Shown piece after piece: positions 1 to 8,917 of a stretch of 64,000 nt of DNA (position 1 is its first letter; each line of letters starts with the position of its first letter). The translations under genes and the position numbers were made by a program. The DNA comes from an uncultured Acetobacteraceae bacterium. GTDB lineage: Bacteria; Pseudomonadota; Alphaproteobacteria; Acetobacterales; Acetobacteraceae. The stretch lies in contig CALTUD010000005.1 in the NCBI GenBank assembly GCA_943912335.1, positions 81,916 to 145,915 of the forward strand. The letters run 5' to 3'. Below the pieces are notes generated by a model. That model was not told the origin of the DNA. It did no database searches and saw only the letters and a program-made list of their open reading frames with translations.

Positions 1-121
1 GATCATCCTGCTAGCGTTATCGGGCACTTTACTAACAATCACTTGATACAACCGCTATAACAAAATCCATATCTATTACAATGTAAGCACGCGAATATCG
101 GATGGATAAAACCGCTTGTAT

Positions 122-1903
122 TCACTTTATCTTGGGCCGGTCAATTGATATTGGCACCAGCGCGGCCTGATAGGCGCCGGGCGTGTCCAGCAGGGTGCGC
201 GCCGCGTCCAGATCGGCATCGCCGCCGATCGCCGCCGGGCAATGGGCGCGCAGTTCGAGGATGCGTGCGGTGGGCAGCGGCGAGCGCGCGGCGCGTTCGG
301 CCACCACCGCCTCGCGCTGGTCGAACACGCCGTCGCTGAGATCCTGGAGCTGCCGGTCGAGCTCGGCCTGACCGAGCGAGGTGCAGACCTGCGGCATCAC
401 GCCCAGCCCTTGCAGCGGCCAGCCGAGCGGGGCGAGCACGCGGCTCCATGTGACGAACAGCTCGCCGCCATCGGGCATCTGCGCGATGTACTGCACCAGG
501 CCCTTGCCCAGCGTGGAGGAGCCAACCACCACGGCGCGACGCTGATCGGCCAGGGCTGCGGCCATGATCTCGGCCGCGCTGGCCGTGCGCCCGTCCACCA
601 GAACCACGATCGGCACGCCGTCGGTCAGGTCGCCGCCCTGCACCGCCCAGACATGGTTCGCCTGCGGGTCGCGTCCCTTGGCGGTGACGGCGACGCCGTG
701 ATCGAGCACCAGCGCCACGGAGGTCACGGCCTGTTGCAGCACTCCGCCGCGATTGCCGCGCAGATCGAAGATCAGCCCGTGCAGCTTGGGCCTGTGCGGA
801 TCGGGTTCCATCGCCTGTTCCAGGAACTGGCTGATCTCCTGCGCCGTGTCCGCGGAAAAGGCGGTGACGCGCAGGATGACGATGTCCTTGTTGCTGAACG
901 CGAACACGGTTTCCGGCGGCACCTGGGCGCGGTCGAGCGTGTAGCGCGTTTCGTGGCGTCCGTTGGCTTCGGCCAGCACCAGGGTGATCTTGCTGCCGGG
1001 GTCGCCGAGCATCAGGTTGGCGGCGTCGGCGGGCGTCATGTCGCGCACCGATTGCCCGTCGATGGACACGAGGCGCATGCCGGAGTTGATGCCCGCGGTC
1101 CAGGCCGGGCCGTTGGCGTTCACGGTCGAGACCACGAGCTGGCGCCCTTGTTTGACCAGGGTGATGCCGGCGCTGGCGGTGCCGCCGACGCGCGTGGTGC
1201 GGTCGGTCTCGGCCGGGGCCGGCGCCACGTAGCGCGAATACGGGTCGAGATGGTTGAACATCTCGTCGAAGAAGTTCTGGATCACGGCCTGCTGGCCCGC
1301 CTGCTGCACGGCGGGGGAGGCGGTCCAAGCGGCCTGCGACATCGCGGCCATGAGCGCGGCCCAGCCCTGCGCATCGTCTTCCGCCGGGCGCGGGGCCGTG
1401 AACAGCGCGCCCTGCGGCGTGGACAGGATCACCTGCTTCGGCGTGCTGGTGACGGTGAAGGCCGGGTCGATCGCGGTCAGACCGTTCAGGCCCCAGAGGG
1501 TGAGTTCGGCCGCGCTGTGCGGTTCCAGCGTGCGCGGGCGCAGAACGGTGAGGGCGGTGTCCACCACGTTCCCGGTCAGCGCGCTGTCGAACGGAGGCGC
1601 GGGATCGGCCGCGCGGGCCTGCTCGGGCGCGGCGTGTGCCGCCAGCAGCAGAACCAGCAGAAGAACCACCACCGCCATGCGGCGCGCGTTCCTGCGCCGC
1701 CGGCCGGAGCGCTTCACGTCGTCCGGGCATCTCTCCGTCCTGGGAGCGGGATCGGCCGCGGCGTTCGGCCGGACCCGCGCGAGCCTGTCGGCGCCGGCGG
1801 CTGCGGCCAGCGTTGCCGCTGCCCGCACGCGATCCGGGAATTTCGCCGCATCGACCGGCTTGCCGGTCCGTTTGGCGAGACCGCGTCGCATTGCCGCGAT
1901 CAC
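122..1903 (-). CDS. S41-family C-terminal processing peptidase (CtpA-like), exported
   Basis: Serine protease of the S41/tail-specific family, expected to act in the periplasm on unfolded or tagged proteins. A PDZ domain lies at about residues 235-320 and the peptidase domain at about 340-505. The DLRGNRGG strand-turn (380-387), probable nucleophile Ser442 (TASAAEI) and general-base Lys467 (STLGKG) are all visible. The GTG start overlaps the rnr stop (GTGA), so translation is probably coupled. About 75 residues precede a hydrophobic segment (76-97) that follows an Arg-rich stretch; Met76 at position 1678 would give a classical signal peptide and may be the true start. It is the last gene of the dprA-topA-rnr run. 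Confidence 0.88.
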   Translation of the reverse strand: MIAAMRRGLAKRTGKPVDAAKFPDRVRAAATLAAAAGADRLARVRPNAAADPAPRTERCPDDVKRSGRRRRNARRMAVVVLLLVLLLAAHAAPEQARAADPAPPFDSALTGNVVDTALTVLRPRTLEPHSAAELTLWGLNGLTAIDPAFTVTSTPKQVILSTPQGALFTAPRPAEDDAQGWAALMAAMSQAAWTASPAVQQAGQQAVIQNFFDEMFNHLDPYSRYVAPAPAETDRTTRVGGTASAGITLVKQGRQLVVSTVNANGPAWTAGINSGMRLVSIDGQSVRDMTPADAANLMLGDPGSKITLVLAEANGRHETRYTLDRAQVPPETVFAFSNKDIVILRVTAFSADTAQEISQFLEQAMEPDPHRPKLHGLIFDLRGNRGGVLQQAVTSVALVLDHGVAVTAKGRDPQANHVWAVQGGDLTDGVPIVVLVDGRTASAAEIMAAALADQRRAVVVGSSTLGKGLVQYIAQMPDGGELFVTWSRVLAPLGWPLQGLGVMPQVCTSLGQAELDRQLQDLSDGVFDQREAVVAERAARSPLPTARILELRAHCPAAIGGDADLDAARTLLDTPGAYQAALVPISIDRPKIK

Positions 1904-4101
1904 GAGCGGCGTCCGCCGTGCCGGGACGGTGTGGCGGGCAGATGATCGATCGCGAACAGCAGGCCGCCCGTCAACGGGGCCGCTTCCACAAGTCGCACGG
2001 CGACGGTGTCGGCCAGACGGAAGGCGCGACCGGAAAGTCGTCCGACCAGAGCCCGTGCGGATTCGTCATGCATCCAGAATTCGCCGGCATCATCGTCTGG
2101 GGAGGACAGGGAAGCGACCGGCACCAGCCCCGTGGCGCCGCTCTCCGGCAATGTGACGAAAAGCCCGAACCGGGTCACTCCCGAAATGCGCGCGGAGAAC
2201 CCCGCTCCGATTTTGTCTGCCATGTGTGCAGCGATGTAACGGTCCACCGCATCGCGCTCGGCCAGGGCGGCGCGCCGTTCGGTGGCGGTGATGTGTTCGC
2301 CCGTGTCTTCCAGCGCGGCCGGATCGGCAGGACCACCGGCATCGTCGCCCAGACGAAGGCCGGCGATCAGGGCGCGATGCACGCAGAGATCGGCATAGCG
2401 GCGGATCGGGCTGGTGAAATGGGCGTACTGGGCGAGGGCGAGACCGAAATGGCCCTGGTTCTCCGGGCTGTATTCGGCCTGCGACTGCGCCCGCAGCACG
2501 CATTCGTTGACGAGCGGCGCATCCGGGGTGCCGGCCACCTTCTGCAGGATCGCGTCCAGATCGGCGGGGCGCAGCGCGCCGGCGGGCTTGAGGGACAGGC
2601 CCAGCGTGTCGAGAACGTCGCGCAGCGCCTCGATCTTTTCCGGCGAGGGCGGGGCGTGGATTCGATACAGCGGACTCTGGCGCAGCCGTTCCAGTTCCAG
2701 CGCCGCCGCGACGTTGGCCAGCACCATGAACTCCTCGATCAGCCTGTGGCTGTCGAGACGGGCGCGCGGCAGGATGGCCCGGACAGCGCCGTTCTCGATC
2801 ACGACCTTGCGTTCGGGCAGATCGAGATCAAGCGTGCCGCGCCGTTCGCGCGCGCCCTGCAGAGCGGCGAAGGCGCCGTAGAGGCTGTCGAGCAGTCCGT
2901 CGGGAAGCGGCACCGGCAGCGGCGCGGTGCCGTCCCGCGCCTCCTGCACCTGTTCGTAGGTGAGGCGTGCGGCGCTCTGCATCAGGCCGCGCCCGAAGCG
3001 ATGGGCGTGGCGGGCGCCGTCCGCGCCGATGCGGATCTCGGCGAACAGGCAGCCGCGCGGCTCGCCGGGCTTGAGCGAGCACCAGCCGTTGGACAGGGCC
3101 TCCGGCAGCATCGGCACGACCCGATCGGGAAAATAGACCGAGTTGCCGCGCAGACGAGCCTCGCGGTCGAGCGGTGCGCCGGGGCGGACGTAATGGGCGA
3201 CGTCGGCGATGGCGACGACGAGGCGCCAGCCGCCGGGGTGGTCGGGATCGGCTTCGGCGAACACAGCGTCGTCGAAGTCGCGCGCATCCTCGCCGTCGAT
3301 GGTGATCAGCGGGATCGCGCGCAGGTCGGTGCGGTCGCCGAGCCCGATTGGGCCGGCTTCCTCCGCCGCCGCGAGACAGTCCGGCGGGAATTCGTGCGGG
3401 ATGTCGTGGGTGTGGATGCAGATCAGACTGACGGAACGGGCATCGCCGAGCGGACCGAGCCGCTCCACCACGCGCACCGGCTTGAGGCCGCCGTTCATCT
3501 GCGGCAGCGGCTCGGCGAGGACGATCTCGCCGTCCTCCGCGCCGCCGGTCTCGCCGGCGGGGACCGACCATTCCGCCTTGGTGCGCTTGTCGGTGGGGGC
3601 GATGCGTCCGGCTTCCGGGATCCGGCCGCGCCGGTAGGGTTCGGCATCGGCCGCGACCGGGCGGAACTGGCCCAGCACCCGTCCGGGGCGGGATTCGAGT
3701 CGTTTCAGCGTGCGGCCTTCATAGCGTCCGGTGCCGATCGGCTTGAGTCGGGCCAGCACGCGCTGTCCCGGCGCCAGAGCGGGGCGGCCGCGCAACTCGG
3801 GATGCATGAAGATCACCGGAGGCGAGCCAGGTCCGGCCCAGTCCAGCGGGCGGGCCAGAGCGTCGCCGTCCGTGTCGGTGCCGGTGACCACCACGACGGC
3901 CTGTTCCGGCAGGCGTCCGGGGGCAAGGAAGCGCTTGTTGCCGGCGCGGGCGAGCTCGCCCTCACGCTCCAGCGTCTTCAGCAGTTCGCGCACGGCGATG
4001 CGGTATTCGGGGCCGAGGCCGAATTCGCGGGCGACCTCGCGCTTGCCGACCCGGCCCGGCGTGCGGGCGGCGAAGCGGCGGATCTCCTCGCGCGACGGCA
4101 T
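1900..4101 (-). CDS. rnr: Ribonuclease R (RNB-family 3'-5' exoribonuclease)
   Basis: Processive hydrolytic 3'-5' exoribonuclease that degrades structured RNA and takes part in RNA quality control in the cytoplasm. The 733-residue protein has an N-terminal winged-helix-like region (1-55), cold-shock-type OB folds (about 65-230), the RNB catalytic domain with the Asp cluster IDGEDARDFDDA (268-279), and a C-terminal S1 domain. I chose the ATG whose product begins MPSREEIRRF because family members start this way. The frame stays open upstream, and a GTG at 4191 is an alternative that would add 30 residues. topA lies just upstream on the same strand; the downstream protease start overlaps the stop codon. 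Confidence 0.93.
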   Translation of the reverse strand: MPSREEIRRFAARTPGRVGKREVAREFGLGPEYRIAVRELLKTLEREGELARAGNKRFLAPGRLPEQAVVVVTGTDTDGDALARPLDWAGPGSPPVIFMHPELRGRPALAPGQRVLARLKPIGTGRYEGRTLKRLESRPGRVLGQFRPVAADAEPYRRGRIPEAGRIAPTDKRTKAEWSVPAGETGGAEDGEIVLAEPLPQMNGGLKPVRVVERLGPLGDARSVSLICIHTHDIPHEFPPDCLAAAEEAGPIGLGDRTDLRAIPLITIDGEDARDFDDAVFAEADPDHPGGWRLVVAIADVAHYVRPGAPLDREARLRGNSVYFPDRVVPMLPEALSNGWCSLKPGEPRGCLFAEIRIGADGARHAHRFGRGLMQSAARLTYEQVQEARDGTAPLPVPLPDGLLDSLYGAFAALQGARERRGTLDLDLPERKVVIENGAVRAILPRARLDSHRLIEEFMVLANVAAALELERLRQSPLYRIHAPPSPEKIEALRDVLDTLGLSLKPAGALRPADLDAILQKVAGTPDAPLVNECVLRAQSQAEYSPENQGHFGLALAQYAHFTSPIRRYADLCVHRALIAGLRLGDDAGGPADPAALEDTGEHITATERRAALAERDAVDRYIAAHMADKIGAGFSARISGVTRFGLFVTLPESGATGLVPVASLSSPDDDAGEFWMHDESARALVGRLSGRAFRLADTVAVRLVEAAPLTGGLLFAIDHLPATPSRHGGRRS

Positions 4102-4219
4102 GGTGCCGCCCGTCCGGGCGGGCGGCGCGGGGTCCGGCGTCGTCCCGGCCGGACCGGGTTCCGGTGCGTCGTCCCCGTCCTGGGTCGCCACGATCAGGGT
4201 TCCGCCGGAACGCGCCGGA

Positions 4220-6913
4220 TCACGCGCCCTTCTTGGTCGCCGGTTTGGCCGTCTTGGCCGCGGCGGCGCGGGGCTTGGCGGCGGCCTTCTTCTTCGCCGC
4301 CGGCTTGGTCTCTCCATCAGCCTTGGCAGCGGTCTTCGGGGTGGCCTTGGTGCCCTCCGCCTTGGCGGTCTTGCTCTTGGCGGCGACCTTCTTGCCGCCG
4401 CGCGGCTTCAGCGGCTTGCCTTTCTCGGCCAGCAGCGGGATCGCCTCGTCGAGGGAGAAATCGTCCATGGAGCGTTCGCGCGGCAGGTTCGCGACCACCT
4501 GGCCGTGCTGCACATAGGGGCCGAAGCGACCCTTGCGGACCAGCACCGGCTCCTTGTCCTTGGGATGCTCGCCGAGCGTGCGGACGGAAGCGAGCTTCTT
4601 GCCGAGAACGTCCATCGCCCGGTTCATGCCGACCAGCAGGATGTCGTCGTCCTTGTCGAGCGAGGCGAAGATGGCGCCCATCTTTACATAGGGGCCGAAC
4701 CGGCCGATCCCGGCCTCGATCGGCCCGCCCATCTCGGGATGCACGCCGACCAGACGCGGCAGGGACAACAGCCCGACCGCCTGTTCCAGCGTGACCGTGT
4801 CGCCCTCGAAGCCCTTGGGCAGGGTGGCGCGCTTCGGCTTGGCCTTCTTGTCGTTCGGGTCCGGCTCGCCCTGCTGCACGTAGAGCCCCCAGGGGCCGCG
4901 CTTGACGACGATGTCCTCGCCGGTGTCGGGATGCGTGCCGAGCGCGCGCATGCCGTCCTTGAGTTCGCCGCCGCCGTCGCCGTCCTTCGATTCGACCAGA
5001 CGGCGGGTGAACTGACAGGCGGGGTAGTTGGAACAGCCGATGAACGAGCCGTAGCGGCCGAGCTTGAGCCCGAGCCGTCCGGTGCCGCAGGCAGTACAGA
5101 CGCGCGGATCGGTGCCGTCCTCCCTGGGGGGGAAGAAATGCGGGCCGAGATCGGCGTCGAGCGCGTCGATCACGTCGGAGATCTTGAGATCCTTGGTCTG
5201 CGCGACGGCGTGCGAGAACGCATCCCAGAATTTCCGCATCACCTCCCGCCAGTCGGCGCGGCCGTCGGAGATGTCGTCGAGCTGTTCTTCCAGCCCCGCG
5301 GTGAAATGCGGATCGACATAGCGCTCGAAGAAGGAGGTGAGGAAGGCGGTGACCAGACGGCCGCGATCTTCCGGCACGAAGCGTCGCGCGTCGAGGCGCA
5401 CGTAGTCGCGGTCGCGCAGCACGCCCAGGATGGAGGCGTAGGTGGAGGGACGGCCGATGCCGAGCTCTTCCATCCGCTTCACCAGGGACGCTTCGGAGAA
5501 GCGCGGCGGCGGCTGGGTGAAATGCTGGTCGGCGGCGACCGGACCGCGCTTCAGCGGGTCCTGCTCGCGCATCGGCGGCAGCATGCGGCTTTCGTCGTCG
5601 GCCTCCTTGTCGCTGTCGTCGCGGCCCTCGCTGTAGAGCTTGAGGAAGCCATCGAAGGCGACGATGGAGCCGGTGGCGCGGAGTTTGGCGCTCTTGTCGG
5701 CGGCGTCGATCTCGACCGCGACCTGATCGAGTTCGGCGGACTGCATCTGCGAGGCCACGGCACGCTTCCAGATCAGCTCGTAGAGCCGCTTCTGTTCGTC
5801 GCCGAGATAGCGGCCGATTTCCGCCGGGGTGCGCGAGACGTCGGTGGGTCGCACCGCCTCGTGCGCTTCCTGCGCGTTCTTGGCCTTGGAGGAATATTCG
5901 CGCGCCAGGCCGGGCAGGTAGTCGCGGCCGAACGCCTCGCCGATATGGGCGCGGATCTCGTCCACGGCCTCCTTGGCCATCTGCACGCCGTCGGTTCGCA
6001 TGTAGGTGATCAGGCCGACGGTCTCGCCGCCCAGCTCGATGCCTTCATAGAGTTGCTGCGCCGCGCGCATGGTGGCCTGCGCCCCCATGCCGAGCTTGCG
6101 GCTGGCTTCCTGCTGCAGGGTGGAGGTGGTGAACGGCGCGGGCGGGTTGCGCTTGACCTTGCGGCGCTCGACCGAGCCGACGGAGAAGGCGCCGGCTTCC
6201 ACCGTCGCTTTGGCGGCCAGAGCGGCCTTCTCGTCGCCGAGATCGAACTGGTCGAGCTTGCGTCCGGCGAGATGGGTGAGGCGGGCGGTGAAGGGTGCGC
6301 CGGCCGGCGTGTTCATCTGCGCCTGCACGGTCCAGTACTCGCGCGGCTTGAACTTCTCGATCTCGGCTTCGCGCTCGCAGATCAGGCGAAGCGCCACCGA
6401 CTGCACGCGTCCGGCGGAGCGCGAGCCGGGCAGCTTGCGCCAGAGCACCGGAGACAGGGTGAAGCCGACCAGATAATCGAGCGCGCGACGGGCCAGATAG
6501 GCCTCGATCAGCGGCATATCGAGGTCGCGCGGCTTCTTCATCGCCGTCTTGATGGCGTTCTTGGTGATCTCGTTGAACGTCACGCGCTGCACGTCGATGC
6601 CGCGCAGCAGCTTGCGCTCTTCCAGCATCGCCCGGACGTGCCAGGAGATCGCCTCGCCCTCGCGATCCGGGTCGGTGGCGAGGTAGAGCGTGGAGGCGCC
6701 CTTGAGCGCCTTGGCGATGGCGGTGATCTGCCGGTTGCCACGCTCGTCGGCTTCCCAGTCCATCGCGAAACCCTCGTCCGGACGCACGGAGCCGTCCTTG
6801 GGGGGCAGGTCGCGCACATGGCCGAACGAGGCCAGCACGGTGAAGCGGTCGCCCAGGTATTTGTTGATCGTCTTCGCCTTTGCGGGCGACTCGACCACGA
6901 CGACGTCGGTCAT
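4220..6913 (-). CDS. topA: DNA topoisomerase I (type IA)
   Basis: Relaxes negative supercoils through a transient 5'-phosphotyrosine link. The protein has 897 residues. Visible marks are the TOPRIM start VVVESPAKAKTI, the metal-binding DPDREG (81-86), the SAGRVQSVALRL stretch, the catalytic Tyr304 in GLITYMRTDG, and one C4 zinc ribbon (VCTACG...CSNYPAC). Further topoisomerase C-terminal repeats follow. The last 60 or so residues are a Lys/Ala-rich histone H1-like tail, common in alphaproteobacterial TopA and probably non-specific DNA binding. An upstream in-frame ATG at 6961 is less likely, because the family start MTDVVVVESPAKAK is at 6913. Same-strand neighbours are dprA and rnr. Confidence 0.96.
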   Translation of the reverse strand: MTDVVVVESPAKAKTINKYLGDRFTVLASFGHVRDLPPKDGSVRPDEGFAMDWEADERGNRQITAIAKALKGASTLYLATDPDREGEAISWHVRAMLEERKLLRGIDVQRVTFNEITKNAIKTAMKKPRDLDMPLIEAYLARRALDYLVGFTLSPVLWRKLPGSRSAGRVQSVALRLICEREAEIEKFKPREYWTVQAQMNTPAGAPFTARLTHLAGRKLDQFDLGDEKAALAAKATVEAGAFSVGSVERRKVKRNPPAPFTTSTLQQEASRKLGMGAQATMRAAQQLYEGIELGGETVGLITYMRTDGVQMAKEAVDEIRAHIGEAFGRDYLPGLAREYSSKAKNAQEAHEAVRPTDVSRTPAEIGRYLGDEQKRLYELIWKRAVASQMQSAELDQVAVEIDAADKSAKLRATGSIVAFDGFLKLYSEGRDDSDKEADDESRMLPPMREQDPLKRGPVAADQHFTQPPPRFSEASLVKRMEELGIGRPSTYASILGVLRDRDYVRLDARRFVPEDRGRLVTAFLTSFFERYVDPHFTAGLEEQLDDISDGRADWREVMRKFWDAFSHAVAQTKDLKISDVIDALDADLGPHFFPPREDGTDPRVCTACGTGRLGLKLGRYGSFIGCSNYPACQFTRRLVESKDGDGGGELKDGMRALGTHPDTGEDIVVKRGPWGLYVQQGEPDPNDKKAKPKRATLPKGFEGDTVTLEQAVGLLSLPRLVGVHPEMGGPIEAGIGRFGPYVKMGAIFASLDKDDDILLVGMNRAMDVLGKKLASVRTLGEHPKDKEPVLVRKGRFGPYVQHGQVVANLPRERSMDDFSLDEAIPLLAEKGKPLKPRGGKKVAAKSKTAKAEGTKATPKTAAKADGETKPAAKKKAAAKPRAAAAKTAKPATKKGA

Positions 6914-6990
6914 AAGCACTCCGGGTCCGCTGCCGGGGAGAAGAAAACCGGCCGGGCTCATCCCCGCCGGAACCAGTGGGCTGACGCTCC

Positions 6991-8115
6991 TCAGCCCGGC
7001 CAGGTGCGGTCGGCGAGCAGGCCAACCCGGTTTCCGGGATGGGATTCGACCCTGCCGGCGAGCTCCAGCTCGGTCAGGACTGCCAGCACGGCAGAAATCG
7101 AGAACTGGCAGCGACGCACCAGATCGTCAACTGGCGTGGGGGTGTGGCTGAGCAGCGACACCACGGCTTGGCGCACCGCGCCGAGCTGGTCCCAGCTCTC
7201 CGGTGCGTCCGCGCCCCAGCCGGACCGGGACTCGGCGAACCCGTCCGGACCCAGCCCGTTCGGCAGCTCCGGCAGATGGCGCAGCACATCCTCGGCGTTC
7301 TCGACCAGATGCGCTTCCCGCTTGCGCAGCAGGTTGTTGGACCCCCGGCAGCGCGGGTCGAGCGGGCTGCCCGGCACCGCGAACAGCTCGCGTCCGTAAT
7401 CGAGGGCGAGATCCGCGGAGATCAGCGTGCCGGATTGTGGTGCTGCTTCCACCACGAGGCAGCCCAGCGACAAACCGACCACCACCCGGTTGCGGCGGGG
7501 GAAATGCTTGGCGATCGGCGCCGTGCCGAGCGGGGCCTCCGCCACCACGCAGCCTTTCTCCGCGATGCGCGCCTGCAACCCTTCGTGTTCCGGCGGGTAG
7601 GGGCGGTCGAGCCCGCCGGCGATGGCGGCGACGGTGGGGCCGACATGCAGCGCGCCGTTATGCGCCGCGCCGTCGATGCCGCGCGCGAGACCGGACACGG
7701 TCACCAGCCCGGCCCCGCCGAGATCGGCGGCGAGCGCTTCGGCGAGGCGGAGGCCGTTGTTGGAGGCATTGCGCGCCCCCACGATCGCCACGGCCCTGCG
7801 ATGCAGAATGCGCGGGTCCCCCAGAACGGCGAGCACCGGCGGCGCGTCGCCGAGCTGCGCCAGAAGCGGGGGGTAGTCCGGCGTGCCCAGCACGAGGAAC
7901 CGGCCGCCGAGGCGGGCGAGGGAAGCGATCTCGTCCTCGGCCTGAGCGGCGCTCGGTGTCCTGGGCGCGCGGCTCTTGTCGGTGTTGACGGAGGGAAGCG
8001 CCGAAACGGCGGTCTCGGCGTCGCCGTCGAAGCGGCGCATCAGCCTCCGGAAGCCGATCGGGCCGATCCCCTCGGTGCGGGCGAGACGCAGGCTGTGGAT
8101 CAAGGCGGGGGTCAT
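6991..8115 (-). CDS. dprA: DNA-processing protein DprA (Smf)
   Basis: Binds incoming single-stranded DNA during natural transformation and loads RecA onto it. The 374-residue protein has an N-terminal helix-hairpin-helix/SAM-like part starting MTPALIHSLRLAR, a Rossmann-like core (VAIVGARNAS, VSGLARGIDGAAH, FPRRNRVVVG, SGTLISADLALDYGRE) and a C-terminal winged helix. The start at 8115 matches family starts; the frame remains open upstream without homologous sequence. It sits directly ahead of topA, the common alphaproteobacterial order. comEC further along the window supplies a second competence function. Confidence 0.94.
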   Translation of the reverse strand: MTPALIHSLRLARTEGIGPIGFRRLMRRFDGDAETAVSALPSVNTDKSRAPRTPSAAQAEDEIASLARLGGRFLVLGTPDYPPLLAQLGDAPPVLAVLGDPRILHRRAVAIVGARNASNNGLRLAEALAADLGGAGLVTVSGLARGIDGAAHNGALHVGPTVAAIAGGLDRPYPPEHEGLQARIAEKGCVVAEAPLGTAPIAKHFPRRNRVVVGLSLGCLVVEAAPQSGTLISADLALDYGRELFAVPGSPLDPRCRGSNNLLRKREAHLVENAEDVLRHLPELPNGLGPDGFAESRSGWGADAPESWDQLGAVRQAVVSLLSHTPTPVDDLVRRCQFSISAVLAVLTELELAGRVESHPGNRVGLLADRTWPG

Positions 8116-8209
8116 CGACGCGGCTCTCGGAACAACGAGATCGTTTCTATTGCGTTCCGACGATGGATTGAAGCCGACGCGACAGGAAGAATCACCTCTT
8201 GTCATTATC

Positions 8210-8224
8210 AAGACGACCGGTCTA
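8210..8224. promoter_or_regulatory. Operator-like palindrome ahead of the TetR gene
   Basis: The 15-mer AAGACGACCGGTCTA has AGAC/GTCT arms, ends 10 bases before the regulator ATG, and matches a second copy before the CoA-transferase gene at 14 of 15 positions if the first base and the C/T change are read as variants (13 of 15 strictly). TetR regulators of the NemR/AcuR type bind sites of the form AGACC-GGTCT. Autoregulation is inferred from position. Confidence 0.6.
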
Positions 8225-8234
8225 TTTAATCCGC

Positions 8235-8867
8235 ATGAACGCCGTCGTTCCTCCCCGCCGTCGTGGCCGGCCCCCAAAAACGCTCGGGGGATACAGCGAA
8301 ACGCGCGACGGGCTGCTGCATGCCGGCATGGCGGTGCTGACCGAGAAAGGCTTCTCCGCCGTCGGGCTCGACGAGATCCTGCGTGCGGTCGAGGTGCCGA
8401 AAGGCTCGTTCTATCACTACTTCGACAGCAAGGAGGCGTTCGGCCTCGCCGTGGTCGACCGCTACGCCGCCTATTTCGCCCGCAAGCTGGACCGTTTCCT
8501 CGGAGACGACACCGTCCCGCCGCTGCAACGGCTGGCGCGTTTCACCGAGGACGCGGAAGCCGGCATGGCCCGATACGGCTTCGCCCGCGGCTGCGTCGTG
8601 GGCAATCTCGGCCAGGAGATGGGGGCGCTTCCGGCGTCGTTCCGGGCGCGCCTGCTCGACGTGTTCGCCGACTGGGAAGCCCGTACCGCCCGCTGCCTGG
8701 AACTGGCACGCGATGCGGGGGAGATCGGCGCACGGCACGATCCGAGACAGCTGGCGGCCTTCTTCTGGATCGGCTGGGAGGGCGCGGTGCTGCGGGCGAA
8801 GCTCGAGCGGCATGGCGCGCCGCTGCGTTTGTTCGCCGACAATTTCTTTTTGCTGCTGCGGGCCTGA
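8235..8867 (+). CDS. TetR/AcrR-family transcriptional regulator
   Basis: The 210-residue protein has an N-terminal TetR helix-turn-helix (about residues 30-65, with GLDEILRAVEVPKGSFYHYF as the recognition region) and a C-terminal ligand-binding region resembling AcuR/NemR-type regulators. I chose the ATG at 8235; an upstream TTG at 8199 would place the operator inside the gene. The protein probably represses itself and the two downstream acyl-CoA genes through the paired palindromes. The inducer is unknown; an organic acid or its CoA ester would suit the neighbours. It diverges from dprA. Confidence 0.9.
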   Translation: MNAVVPPRRRGRPPKTLGGYSETRDGLLHAGMAVLTEKGFSAVGLDEILRAVEVPKGSFYHYFDSKEAFGLAVVDRYAAYFARKLDRFLGDDTVPPLQRLARFTEDAEAGMARYGFARGCVVGNLGQEMGALPASFRARLLDVFADWEARTARCLELARDAGEIGARHDPRQLAAFFWIGWEGAVLRAKLERHGAPLRLFADNFFLLLRA

Positions 8868-8885
8868 ACTTTTTTTGTCCGGCTC

Positions 8886-8900
8886 TAGACGATCGGTCTA
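8886..8900. promoter_or_regulatory. Operator-like palindrome ahead of the CoA-transferase gene
   Basis: TAGACGATCGGTCTA lies between the TetR stop and the CoA-transferase ATG, 17 bases before that start. The arms TAGAC/GTCTA form an inverted repeat, and the sequence repeats the palindrome found before the regulator gene. Two copies in the two intergenic gaps of one small locus make chance unlikely. Confidence 0.65.
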
Positions 8901-8917
8901 ATTCTTTGGGGTCTCTC

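Noticed and set aside
1..121. Gene or RNA in the first 121 bases
   Set aside because: The stretch is AT-rich and has no coding frame of note or clear RNA structure; it may hold a promoter for a gene outside the window.
1636..7399. Very long open frames on the plus strand opposite rnr, topA and dprA
   Set aside because: They are antisense shadows caused by high GC at third positions. Their products are Arg/Gly/Ala-rich without domains, while the minus strand encodes complete recognisable proteins.
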